From the NCBI GenBank assembly GCA_034435435.1, contig DAOTXN010000143.1:1-62995 (forward strand): a DNA stretch of 62,995 bases, given 5' to 3'. A program made the position numbers and the translations under genes. Under the pieces are notes generated by a model, which worked only from the letters and a program-made list of their open reading frames with translations, did no database searches and was not told the DNA's origin. Shown here piece by piece: positions 24,638 to 32,405 of the stretch. The stretch is from DAOTXN01 sp034435435 (GTDB lineage: Bacteria; Chloroflexota; Anaerolineae; S140-20). Each line of letters begins with the position of its first letter. Within the stretch, counting starts at the first letter, position 1.

Positions 24638-25338
24638 TACAGGTGCGCGCGCTGGTCAAAGCCTTCGGGCTTCACGCCGCTCTGCGCGGCGTAGACCTGG
24701 ACGTAGCCGAGGGTGAGTTTGTCGCCGTGGTCGGCCCCAACGGGGCGGGCAAGACCACCCTGTTGCGCATTCTAGCCACCCTCAGCCGGCCCACGGCGGG
24801 CGCAGTGTGCATCGCCGGGCGCGACGTGAACAAAAACGGCGCTTACGTGCGCCGCCTGATCGGGCTAGTGTCACATCAAACGCTGCTCTATCCACACCTG
24901 TCGGCCGAAGACAACTTGCGCTTCTATGGTCGCCTGTACGAGGTGAACGATCTGGAGCCGCGCATCAACGAGGTGTTGGAGGTGGTCGGGCTGTCTGCCC
25001 GGCGCACAGACCAGGTGCGAACCTTTTCGCGCGGCATGCAGCAACGGCTGACTATCGCCCGCGCCATCTTGCACCGGCCCCGGGTGATGTTTTTCGACGA
25101 GCCGTACACCGGGCTGGACCAACAGGCGGCGACCGTGCTGGGCCAAATCTTAACCGAGGTCGCGGCGGCCGGGCGCACGGTGTTGCTCACGACGCACGAT
25201 CTGGAGCGCGGGCTGGCCGGCTGCGACCGGGCCGTCATCCTGAATCGGGGCAAGATCGTCTATCAAGCCGGGCGGGCCGAGCTCGACCCGGCGTCGTTCG
25301 GGGAGTTATATCGCTCGATTGTCGAGCGTCAGGCGTGA
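24634..25338 (+). CDS. ccmA: haem exporter ATP-binding protein CcmA
   Basis: A 234-residue ABC ATPase with Walker A GPNGAGKTTLLR, signature SRGMQQRLTIAR (variant of LSGGQ), Walker B VMFFDEPYTGLD and H-loop THD. With CcmB it powers haem release from CcmE. ATG 24634 overlaps the preceding stop. The matching permease follows after an inserted toxin-antitoxin pair. Confidence 0.92.
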   Translation: MIQVRALVKAFGLHAALRGVDLDVAEGEFVAVVGPNGAGKTTLLRILATLSRPTAGAVCIAGRDVNKNGAYVRRLIGLVSHQTLLYPHLSAEDNLRFYGRLYEVNDLEPRINEVLEVVGLSARRTDQVRTFSRGMQQRLTIARAILHRPRVMFFDEPYTGLDQQAATVLGQILTEVAAAGRTVLLTTHDLERGLAGCDRAVILNRGKIVYQAGRAELDPASFGELYRSIVERQA

Positions 25339-25492
25339 AACGTGACTCTAGTCCCCCCCTTTGGGGCGGAGCGGAAGGGGATGCGCAATGCGCGACCATT
25401 CACGATTCAATTCATAGCTTGTGCTGGCATGGTTGAGAGAGACGAAGTAAAATAGCAGGTGTAATGAGAGTTTGGAAAGGAGAGATGCGAAC

Positions 25493-25744
25493 ATGAAATG
25501 GCAGGAACACATTCACGTAAATCCCAGGGTGGCGTTTGGCAAGCCTGTCGTGAGGGGCACACGTATTCCGGTTTACATGGTATTGGAGTTAGTTGAAGCG
25601 GGTTACACACCTCAGCAAATCGTCACAGAATTTTATCCCACAATCACACCCGATGACGTCCGCGCTTGCATCCGATACGCTATGGAACTGACTAAAAACG
25701 AGGAGATCTATTTTGTCGAAGCCGCCACTGCAACTGCTGGTTGA
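25493..25744 (+). CDS. DUF433 antitoxin
   Basis: An 83-residue DUF433 protein (HVNPRVAFGKPVVRGTRIPVYMVLELVEAGYTPQQI in part), a winged-helix-like fold commonly paired with DUF5615 toxins. AAAGGAGAG precedes ATG 25493. Its 3' end overlaps the toxin gene by 32 bases. It is inserted between ccmA and ccmB. Confidence 0.85.
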   Translation: MKWQEHIHVNPRVAFGKPVVRGTRIPVYMVLELVEAGYTPQQIVTEFYPTITPDDVRACIRYAMELTKNEEIYFVEAATATAG

Positions 25745-26087
25745 TGAATGTGTTTACCAGGTGACGACTGATTTTCTTCGCCATTTGGGCCACGACCTTC
25801 TCACTGCTCAAGAGCTTGGGTTGTCTGGCGCTGATGACGCCACCGTCATTGATCGAGCAGTGGCTTTGAACCGTGTATTCCTCACGCGGGACAAAGACTT
25901 TAGCAGTATCCTTTTGTACCCACCGGCCAAGTATCTGGGCATCGTGATGCTGAAAATTCATCCAGAGACAATGTCTGCCGTTCACAGGGTATTAGAACAA
26001 TCGCTTTCACAAATTCACGATTTCACAGGCAAGCTGGTCGTGGTGGACAGGAACAAATTCCGGGTGCGGCATTTGGAATCGGCTTGA
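25713..26087 (+). CDS. DUF5615 PIN-like toxin
   Basis: A 124-residue PIN-like nuclease (LLVDECVYQVTTDFLRHLGHD, with the acidic pair DE, then LTRDKDFSSI carrying the second acidic cluster). It is the predicted RNase partner of the DUF433 protein. It starts at TTG 25713 with AGGAG 7 bases upstream. The pair forms a typical mobile addiction module within the ccm operon. Confidence 0.85.
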   Translation: MSKPPLQLLVDECVYQVTTDFLRHLGHDLLTAQELGLSGADDATVIDRAVALNRVFLTRDKDFSSILLYPPAKYLGIVMLKIHPETMSAVHRVLEQSLSQIHDFTGKLVVVDRNKFRVRHLESA

Positions 26088-26134
26088 CCCAATACGGCGG
26101 TGATGCTCCACGGCTCACCGATCGCGGTTCTTCT

Positions 26135-26806
26135 ATGACTTTTATCCATCAAGTCCTCGCCATCGTCCACAAAGACATCCTCACCGAGCTGCGCACCAAA
26201 GAGATGTTCAGCTCGATGCTGGTCTTTGCGCTCATGGCGGTGTTTATCTTTAGCATCGCGCTCGACCTGTCGGCGGCCGACCCCCTCGATACCTCGCCGG
26301 GGCTGCTGTGGGTGACGATTGCTTTTGCCGGCACGCTGGGCTTGAACCGCTCGCTGGCGCAGGAACAAGAGAACCGTTGCATCGATGGACTGCTCATCGC
26401 CCCCATGGACCGCAGCGCCATTTTTTTTGGCAAGGCGGTGGGGAATATTCTGTTTATGGGCGTGGTCGAGCTGGTCGTCGCGCCGGTGTTTGCGGTGCTG
26501 TTCAACGTGCCGCTGCTGCGGGCGTCGGTGTGGTTGGTTATCTTGTTGGGCACGCTGGGTTACGCCGGGGTGGGCACGCTCTTTTCGACCATGGCCGTGA
26601 ACACGCGGGCGCGCGAGGTGATGCTGCCCATCCTGCTGCTGCCGGTGTCGGTGCCGGTGTTCATCCCGGCAGTCAACGCCACCGGCGGCTTTCTGGCGGG
26701 CGACCCGGTGAGTGAGGTGTTCAACTGGCTGCAATTGCTGGCGGCATACGACGCCATCATCATTGCTGTGAGTTTTATGACGTTCGATTTTGTGGTGGAG
26801 GAATAA
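26135..26806 (+). CDS. ccmB: haem exporter permease CcmB
   Basis: A 223-residue protein with six hydrophobic helices and CcmB features: a cytoplasmic start KDILTELRTKEMFSSM, FAGTLGLNRSLAQEQENRCIDGLLIAP in two segments, and NTRAREVMLPILLLP. It forms the membrane part of the CcmAB transporter. I chose ATG 26135; the frame is open 17 codons upstream into sequence just after the toxin gene. Confidence 0.93.
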   Translation: MTFIHQVLAIVHKDILTELRTKEMFSSMLVFALMAVFIFSIALDLSAADPLDTSPGLLWVTIAFAGTLGLNRSLAQEQENRCIDGLLIAPMDRSAIFFGKAVGNILFMGVVELVVAPVFAVLFNVPLLRASVWLVILLGTLGYAGVGTLFSTMAVNTRAREVMLPILLLPVSVPVFIPAVNATGGFLAGDPVSEVFNWLQLLAAYDAIIIAVSFMTFDFVVEE

Positions 26807-26818
26807 GGCTCTCGCATA

Positions 26819-26847
26819 TAGACAAACCTCTACGCTACTGATATAAT
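26819..26847 (+). promoter_or_regulatory. near-consensus promoter of the Rpn-like remnant
   Basis: -35 TAGACA (26819-26824), a 17-base spacer and -10 TATAAT (26842-26847). It points toward ccmC and could now drive the 3' part of the operon. Confidence 0.7.
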
Positions 26848-26867
26848 TCTCGAAAGGCAACAACACG

Positions 26868-26957
26868 ATGGGTCAAGCCGACATTAGCAGCAAATATCTC
26901 CTCGCCGGCGAACCGGAAAAGTGGATCCGTCACCTGGTTTTGGATCGGCAGGCATGA
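26868..26957 (+). pseudogene. N-terminal remnant of an Rpn-like nuclease gene
   Basis: Only 29 codons remain (MGQADISSKYLLAGEPEKWIR and a few more). They resemble the start of Rpn/PD-(D/E)XK recombination-promoting nuclease families, which typically begin with ISSK and a WIR/WVR motif. The frame ends 7 bases before the first MITE target duplication, and no further homologous sequence is seen. The family call from so short a piece is tentative. Confidence 0.45.
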
Positions 26958-26971
26958 CGCATACGAACGAT

Positions 26972-27192
26972 GTAACTGCTCAGCCTGTGCAGATATGACA
27001 ACGAATCAAAGGATTGAGCGAATCTGTGCTTCTCGGCCCGATGGCCTGAGTCCCACAGCCGCGCTGACCGTGGTTCCAAGGGATGCGCCGCCGCGCCTCA
27101 CTGCAGAACGCGGGCAGCCCCGGGGCAGGGTTGGTCGACGCCATTCGGTCAATCCCGAAAATTTGTTGTCATATCCCCACCTGAGTAGTTAC
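26972..27192. mobile_element. MITE A, IS66-like ends, 8-bp target duplication
   Basis: A 221-base element starting GTAACTGCTCA and ending TGAGTAGTTAC, with imperfect terminal repeats reaching about 50 bases (both ends carry GATATGACAAC and GGATTGA-CGAAT). It is flanked by a perfect 8-bp duplication CGAACGAT (26964-26971 and 27193-27200). Ends beginning GTAA with 8-bp duplications are features of IS66-family elements. No transposase is encoded. It lies between ccmB and ccmC. Confidence 0.85.
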
Positions 27193-27209
27193 CGAACGAT
27201 TGCTAAAAC

Positions 27210-27351
27210 GTAACTGCTCACCCTGGTAGCTCTTTGGACAAGATTTACAGGATTTACAGGATTTTTCCACGAATTCCATCCTGTGAATCTTGTGAATCCT
27301 GTCGAATGACTTTGGGTTTGCCGCTTTTACGCATTTGGGCTGAGCAGTTAC
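27210..27351. mobile_element. MITE B, IS66-like ends, 8-bp target duplication
   Basis: A 142-base element with perfect 11-bp terminal repeats GTAACTGCTCA / TGAGCAGTTAC, flanked by the duplication GCTAAAAC (27202-27209 and 27352-27359). It carries an inverted pair of the ACAGGATT repeat (27236-27305) inside. It lies one base beyond the MITE A target duplication, so the same site was hit twice. Confidence 0.85.
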
Positions 27352-27411
27352 GCTAAAACACTTGTGACTGGGTTAGCCATCATCCTACAAGCAACTGAGC
27401 GGAGAGACAAG

Positions 27412-28131
27412 ATGTTAAATCTGTTCAAACCAAGTAATCGCTTAACCGCCCTCCTCAACTGGCTCGCCGCGGCGCTGATGTTGGGCGGGCTGGCCATGGT
27501 CTTTCTCTACGCCCCCCGCGAGCGCACCATGGGCGACGTGCAGCGCATCTTTTACTTTCACCTGGGCTGCGCCTGGGTGGGCTTTTTTGCCTTTTTTGTC
27601 ACGATGATCAGCGGCATCTTGTATCTGTGGAAAAACCAGGAACGCTGGGACGTGGTAGGCAACGCCTCGGCCGAGGTCGGCACGGTGTTCATGACCATGG
27701 CCATTGTCAGCGGTTCGTTGTGGGCGCGCCCCGTGTGGAATACCTGGTGGACCTGGGACCCGCGCCTGACCATCAGCGCCATCCAATGGCTGCTCTACCT
27801 GGCCTATTTTATGCTGCGCAACGGCATCGAAGACCCGGCCCGGCGAGCCCGCTTTGCGGCGGTGTATGGCATTATCGCCTTTCTCACCGTGCCGCTGAGC
27901 TTTTTGTCCATCCGCTTATGGCGCACGATTCACCCGGTGGTCGTTGGCAGCAGCGGCAGCGTCAGCGCCGAGGGCGGGTTCAACATGACCGACAAGATGC
28001 GCCACACGCTGTTTTTTAGCCTGGCGACGTTCACCGTGCTCTATTTCACGCTGCTGCGGGCGCGTTTGCGCCTGGCGTGGACACAAGAGCGCGTGGCCCG
28101 CCTGCGCCAGCGGGTGTTGAGCCGGGGATGA
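27412..28131 (+). CDS. ccmC: cytochrome c maturation protein CcmC
   Basis: A 239-residue protein with six membrane helices and the tryptophan-rich signature VWNTWWTWDPRLT (about 104-116), flanked by conserved His (FYFHLG; IHPVVV). CcmC loads haem onto CcmE. ATG 27412 has GGAGAGA upstream. The two MITEs end about 50 bases before it, so its original connection to ccmB is stretched by 605 bases. Confidence 0.93.
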   Translation: MLNLFKPSNRLTALLNWLAAALMLGGLAMVFLYAPRERTMGDVQRIFYFHLGCAWVGFFAFFVTMISGILYLWKNQERWDVVGNASAEVGTVFMTMAIVSGSLWARPVWNTWWTWDPRLTISAIQWLLYLAYFMLRNGIEDPARRARFAAVYGIIAFLTVPLSFLSIRLWRTIHPVVVGSSGSVSAEGGFNMTDKMRHTLFFSLATFTVLYFTLLRARLRLAWTQERVARLRQRVLSRG

Positions 28132-28182
28132 CGAAAGACAAAGGACGAAGGACGGAGATTCGTCGTTCGTCCTTCGTCGTCT
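28129..28182. repeat. GACGAAGG interspersed repeat, inverted pair
   Basis: GACGAAAGACAAAGGACGAA is mirrored by TTCGTCGTTCGTCCTTCGTC between ccmC and the ccmD-like gene, beginning at the ccmC stop. Confidence 0.75.
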
Positions 28183-28271
28183 CTTACGCAACCCAACGCG
28201 GGGAAACGCATCTAAAGGATGTAAGGAATCTTCATCCCGGCGTAATCCCTGTGTAACCTTTTTAGGATAGG

Positions 28272-28433
28272 ATGGAGACAATGGAAAACGTAGAATTCTT
28301 GACGGCGGCCTTTGCCGTGTTTTGGGGTTTTACCTTTGTGTACGTGTTTAGCATCGCCCGGCGGCAGCAAAACCTGGAGCGAGACTTGAAGGTGTTGGAG
28401 AGCCTGCTGGACGAAAAAAAGCGTGATGCGTGA
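28272..28433 (+). CDS. ccmD: CcmD-like small membrane protein
   Basis: A 53-residue protein with one membrane helix (FLTAAFAVFWGFTFVYVFSI) followed by RRQQNLERDLKVLESLL. CcmD is a small helix protein that helps release haem-loaded CcmE from CcmABC. The helix plus basic coiled tail and the position after ccmC fit that role. Start at 28272 or 28281 (same frame). Its TGA overlaps the ATG of ccdA. Confidence 0.75.
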   Translation: METMENVEFLTAAFAVFWGFTFVYVFSIARRQQNLERDLKVLESLLDEKKRDA

Positions 28434-29368
28434 TGACCGTGTTTCAATCGGCGCGAGCGAGTATTGAATCTATGTCGTGGCTCAAGCGCATCGTCCTGGC
28501 CCTGTCGGCGGTGTTGGTCATTGGCGTAGTCGTGGCGCTCATTGCCGCGCCGGCGAGTGGGGAGGACGAATTTGTCGATCCGACCGGTGTGGCCGCCAAC
28601 GCCAACTTTTTGGCGCTGGCTTTTCTTTCCTTCGTGGCCGGGGCGCTTTCCTTTATCTCGCCCTGCACGTTGCCGATTTTGCCGGCCTATTTTGCCTTCA
28701 CTTTCCAGGCCGACCGCAAGCGCATCGCGGCGATGACGTTGGCCTTCTTTGTGGGGCTGGCGTTGGTGTTCAGCGTCCTGGGCGCTTCGACGTCGGCCTT
28801 GGGTTCGCTGTTGACAAAAAATCTCGATGTACTGACCCGCGTCGGCGGCGGGCTGCTTATTGTCTTTGGCGTGATGAGCCTGGTGGGGCGCGGTTTCACC
28901 GGACCGGCTTTTCAAACCAACCGCTCGGCCACGTTGGGCGGCTCGTTCGTTTTTGGCGCGACCTTTGGCCTGGGGCTGACGCCGTGCGTCGGCCCGATTT
29001 TGGCCGGGCTGCTGACCATCGCCGCCGGGCAAAGCGTGGCGCGCGGCGCCAGTATGCTGTTCGTGTATGCGCTCGGGTTGGGGCTGCCTCTAATGCTCGT
29101 CTCGACCTTCATCGGCGACCGGCCCCGCGACAGCCTGATCTGGCGGGTCTTGCGCGGCAAGGGCTGGCGCGTGAGCATCGCCGGGCGACCGTTTCACCTG
29201 CACTCGACCAGCATCATCAGCGGCTTGATTTTTCTGGCCCTGGGCGTGGTGATGGTACAGGGCAACAACATCCAGTCGCTGCTGCCCAGCGGCGTCGTGG
29301 CGTGGCTGACCGATGTGCAGATCCAGCTCGATGTGATTCAGGATAAGCTGCTGACCACCTTTAAATGA
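28433..29368 (+). CDS. ccdA: CcdA/DsbD-type thiol reductant transporter
   Basis: A 311-residue protein with seven or so helices and two redox Cys, one in FISPCTLPILPAYF and one in GLTPCVGPIL. It passes electrons from cytoplasmic thioredoxin to outside thioredoxins such as the adjacent TlpA-like proteins. An N-terminal anchor and linker precede the core. ATG 28433 overlaps the ccmD-like stop, and the end overlaps the next gene by 4 bases. Confidence 0.92.
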   Translation: MTVFQSARASIESMSWLKRIVLALSAVLVIGVVVALIAAPASGEDEFVDPTGVAANANFLALAFLSFVAGALSFISPCTLPILPAYFAFTFQADRKRIAAMTLAFFVGLALVFSVLGASTSALGSLLTKNLDVLTRVGGGLLIVFGVMSLVGRGFTGPAFQTNRSATLGGSFVFGATFGLGLTPCVGPILAGLLTIAAGQSVARGASMLFVYALGLGLPLMLVSTFIGDRPRDSLIWRVLRGKGWRVSIAGRPFHLHSTSIISGLIFLALGVVMVQGNNIQSLLPSGVVAWLTDVQIQLDVIQDKLLTTFK

Positions 29369-29943
29369 CACCCCAATCCTCTCCCAGGCAGGCCGGCTCG
29401 ATCACCGGCCTTTTGGTTTTTGCGCTCGTCGCCGGCTTGTTGGCCGCCGGGCTGTTGACGCGGCTGGTGGACGACAGTGAACCCTCGAGCGTGACGCTAG
29501 ACTCGTCCGGCGGCTCATCTGCCACGCGGCGACCAGCGCCCGATTTTACCTTGCCTGACCCAGGCGGGAACCCGCTCAGCTTGAGCGAGTGGCGCGGCCG
29601 GCCGATGTTAATCAACTTTTGGGCCACCTGGTGCGGCCCGTGTGAGATCGAGATGCCAACCATCCAGGCTGCATACGAGAAACACCAAACCGATGGTCTG
29701 GTGGTGCTGGCTGTGGCCGTAGAAGACAACGCCGCCGACGTGCAACGCTTTTTCGAGCGCTATGGCCTGACCTTCCAACCATTGCTGGACGATGGCGCGA
29801 CCGCCCGGAGCTACGCCGTGTTCGGCCTGCCCACCAGTTTTTTCGTGGACGCTGAGGGACAAATCGTCGCCACTCACACTGGCGTACTGACTGAGCGCGC
29901 ACTTGAGGATTACCTGGCGCAGACGATGACGAATGACGAATGA
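29365..29943 (+). CDS. TlpA/ResA-like thiol-disulfide oxidoreductase
   Basis: A 192-residue thioredoxin-like protein with an N-terminal anchor (about 13-32) and active site FWATWCGPCE (about 92) with cis-Pro loop LPTSFFVD. It is the probable acceptor of CcdA electrons and donor to apocytochrome or CcmH. The last codons (TMTNDE) come from a GACGAAT repeat that also provides the start of the next gene. Confidence 0.9.
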   Translation: MTPQSSPRQAGSITGLLVFALVAGLLAAGLLTRLVDDSEPSSVTLDSSGGSSATRRPAPDFTLPDPGGNPLSLSEWRGRPMLINFWATWCGPCEIEMPTIQAAYEKHQTDGLVVLAVAVEDNAADVQRFFERYGLTFQPLLDDGATARSYAVFGLPTSFFVDAEGQIVATHTGVLTERALEDYLAQTMTNDE

Positions 29944-30218
29944 CGAAAATAACCTTCTACACCAAACCCGGTTGCCCTCTGTGTGACGAGGCGCTCGATT
30001 TGCTCCTGGCGCTGGGCGATGAATTGGGCGTCGAGTTGGCCGTTCAAGAGATCAACATCCTGAAAGACGCCGAATTGTACGCTCGCTACCGGTATACGAT
30101 TCCGGTCGTCGCCATAGACGACGGGCCGACGCTGATGGCGCCCGTCGGCGCGGCCGACCTGCGCCGGGCGTTAAGTCAGGCCGTGGGTCGCTCAGAAGCC
30201 CCGATTGAGGTAAAATAA
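29940..30218 (+). CDS. glutaredoxin-like protein (DUF836)
   Basis: A 92-residue glutaredoxin-like fold with active site KPGCPLCDEA and cis-Pro loop TIPVVAID. It has no signal sequence, so it is cytoplasmic and may link to CcdA or general thiol balance. It overlaps the preceding gene by ATGA, created by a GACGAATGACGAA repeat at 29926-29946. Confidence 0.85.
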   Translation: MTKITFYTKPGCPLCDEALDLLLALGDELGVELAVQEINILKDAELYARYRYTIPVVAIDDGPTLMAPVGAADLRRALSQAVGRSEAPIEVK

Positions 30219-30248
30219 TACCAACCACTCCACCTTTGAGGCAAAAGA

Positions 30249-31010
30249 ATGGGTGAGACCACGTTGTCTCCCTGGCAACGCAAGTTTATCCTGAGCACAC
30301 AGCGTTTCGTCTACTGGCTGTCGAAACACTGGCTGGCCCTGGCTAACCTGTGCATCTTTTTGTACGTCGGTCTACCCTTTGCCGCGCCGGTGTTCATGAA
30401 GGTAGGGTGGACAGAACCGGCGCAGGCCATTTATACTATCTACAAACCCCTCTGCCACGAGCTGTCTTTTCGCTCCTGGTTCCTCTTTGGTGAGCAGCCG
30501 GTTTATCCCCGCGATGAATACGCGGCCCGCTTTGGATTGCAAGACGTTGCGTGGACCGAACTGTTCACCCACGCGCGCGACTTTGTAGGGAACGAGACGA
30601 TGGGCTACAAAGTGGCCTTTTGCCAGCGCGACATCGCCACTTATGCAGCCCTGTTATTGGGCGGACTGACCTACTCTGTTCTGCGCCGGCGTGGTTTACG
30701 AGCCATGCCCTTTTGGTTATTTATCCTGGCCGGCGTGATCCCCATGGGGTTGGACGGCGGCACGCAGTTTATCAGCCTGATTATCCCTGGCTTCCCGGCC
30801 CGCGAGAGTGTGTGGCAACTGCGCACGCTCACCGGCGCATTGTTCGGCCTGTCCATCGCCTGGCTGGCCTACCCGTACATCCAGCAGGGTATGGATGATA
30901 CGCGCGAGATTCTGGCGACGCGCTATGGCTGGGATGGACATACTCCCCCCTTGAAACACAGCACCCGCGATCAGGTCATCCAATTGTTAAAAGACCAGGA
31001 TATCATCTGA
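30249..31010 (+). CDS. DUF2085 membrane protein
   Basis: A 253-residue protein with four to five helices and DUF2085 marks: PLCHELSFRSWFLFGEQPVY, FCQRDIATYAALLLGG and GLDGGTQ. The paired Cys/His and Arg suggest a metal or redox site, but the family function is unknown. It follows the thiol-redox genes by 30 bases and may belong to the same operon. Confidence 0.8.
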   Translation: MGETTLSPWQRKFILSTQRFVYWLSKHWLALANLCIFLYVGLPFAAPVFMKVGWTEPAQAIYTIYKPLCHELSFRSWFLFGEQPVYPRDEYAARFGLQDVAWTELFTHARDFVGNETMGYKVAFCQRDIATYAALLLGGLTYSVLRRRGLRAMPFWLFILAGVIPMGLDGGTQFISLIIPGFPARESVWQLRTLTGALFGLSIAWLAYPYIQQGMDDTREILATRYGWDGHTPPLKHSTRDQVIQLLKDQDII

Positions 31011-31026
31011 CGCTCTCGCAACTCAT

Positions 31027-31055
31027 TTGCCGTCTCGCACAGCCTATGCTAAACT
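31027..31055 (+). promoter_or_regulatory. promoter of the beta-propeller lipoprotein
   Basis: -35 TTGCCG, a 17-base spacer, -10 TAAACT (31050-31055). Confidence 0.55.
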
Positions 31056-31124
31056 GAATCACAACTATCCAGACGTGATCGTCTTCCGCCTGGTCTATTT
31101 CCCCTGGCATTGAAGGGCCGGTTA

Positions 31125-31143
31125 GACAAGTTGGCAACTTGTC
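31125..31143. repeat. GACAAGTT palindrome in 5' leader
   Basis: GACAAGTT and AACTTGTC form a perfect 8-bp stem with loop GGC, in the leader of the lipoprotein gene. It could be a dispersed repeat or a regulatory hairpin. Confidence 0.45.
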
Positions 31144-31178
31144 CAACCAGGCTGTTTCCAGAATAGGAGCAGAGACAG

Positions 31179-32330
31179 ATGAGAAAACGATTTCTGGTCC
31201 TGGGCATGGCCTGGCTGGGGATTTTGTTCCTCACCGGCTGCGGTAAAGATGGAAAGCAGGGTCCGTCGTCGGCCTCTCACCCGGCGGCCGACCTGCGGGT
31301 GGTGGAACAGCGGCCACTCGATATTCCCGACCTGAAAGACCTGTCGCTCTCGATCTCGCCCGACGGAGAGTGGCTGGCAGGCGTCAACCAAGATGGGGCG
31401 CTGTGTATCTATGCGACCGATTCCCTGCGTGAAGAGCGCTGCACCTTATTGGACACGTGTCAGGCCGACCCGCGCAGCGTCGCCTGGGCGCCCGATAGCC
31501 GGCGCGTTGCCATCGCCGAGAACATGGGGGTCTATTTTGAAAGCGATCTATGGGTGCTAGAGCTCGAAACCGGCAAACTCACCAACTTGACCGACGATGG
31601 CGTGAGCGCCTGCAAGCGCCAGGGAGACGCCGGGCCGGCGCCGATGGACCTTTCGCCGACCTGGTCGCCGGATGGCAAGGCGCTGGCCTTTTTTCGCCTG
31701 CAAGGCGACGAAAAGGGCCTGTATCGCCTCCCGGTCACAGGCGGCGCGGTGGAAAAGCTGGCAGATGGGTTGGGCGTCGCTTATATGCTGTGGTCGAAGG
31801 ATGGAAAAATCGTCTACACCCCGCAGGGCGCTGCTCTCGACGAGAGCGGGTTGTGGGTCATCCGGCCAGGCGAACGCGGCCCGCAGCAGGTCGTGGGAGC
31901 AGACCCGGATCTGGGGCCGCCGTTCCTGATGGATGTTTCGCCCACCGGGGACCAGGCATTGGTGATATACCGCCTGGCTGCCGCGCGGGACTTTTTCTCG
32001 CAGCCCAATCGCTCCTATTGCGCGGTGGTGGATTTGAAGACGGGTCAGGTGGAGCCGCTCAAGCAGGCCGCGGGGGCCGACCCCGAGTTTTACGACCCTA
32101 TGGCCGGCGCCTTTTCTCTCGATGGTTCCAAGGTGCTATATGTCTATCAGGACGCCAACGAGCAGGTGCGGCTGGCTGTGCGCGACCTGGATGGCGAAAC
32201 CGAAAACGTGCTACTCGCGCTGGACAAAGTTGAGGTTTTTGCCGGCCCCAACCATGGCCTGGACTGGGCCGGGAACGACACGCTGGTGCTGCCGTTTTCG
32301 CACTTGCTGCTGCGCGTGGGCGTCGAATAG
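31179..32330 (+). CDS. WD40-like beta-propeller lipoprotein
   Basis: A 383-residue lipoprotein: signal with lipobox FLTGC (Cys at about 21), then TolB/PD40-type propeller blades (ISPDGEWLAGV, WAPDSRRVAIAE, TWSPDGKALAFF, SLDGSKVLYVY). It is anchored outside the cell and probably binds proteins or ligands. AGGAG precedes ATG 31179. The function is otherwise unknown. Confidence 0.8.
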   Translation: MRKRFLVLGMAWLGILFLTGCGKDGKQGPSSASHPAADLRVVEQRPLDIPDLKDLSLSISPDGEWLAGVNQDGALCIYATDSLREERCTLLDTCQADPRSVAWAPDSRRVAIAENMGVYFESDLWVLELETGKLTNLTDDGVSACKRQGDAGPAPMDLSPTWSPDGKALAFFRLQGDEKGLYRLPVTGGAVEKLADGLGVAYMLWSKDGKIVYTPQGAALDESGLWVIRPGERGPQQVVGADPDLGPPFLMDVSPTGDQALVIYRLAAARDFFSQPNRSYCAVVDLKTGQVEPLKQAAGADPEFYDPMAGAFSLDGSKVLYVYQDANEQVRLAVRDLDGETENVLLALDKVEVFAGPNHGLDWAGNDTLVLPFSHLLLRVGVE

Positions 32331-32405
32331 GAAAACCCTAACCCGATTCACCAGAACTAAAAAGCAAAACCACCAAGGACGCCAAGAGCACGAAAGACGT
32401 TTTGG

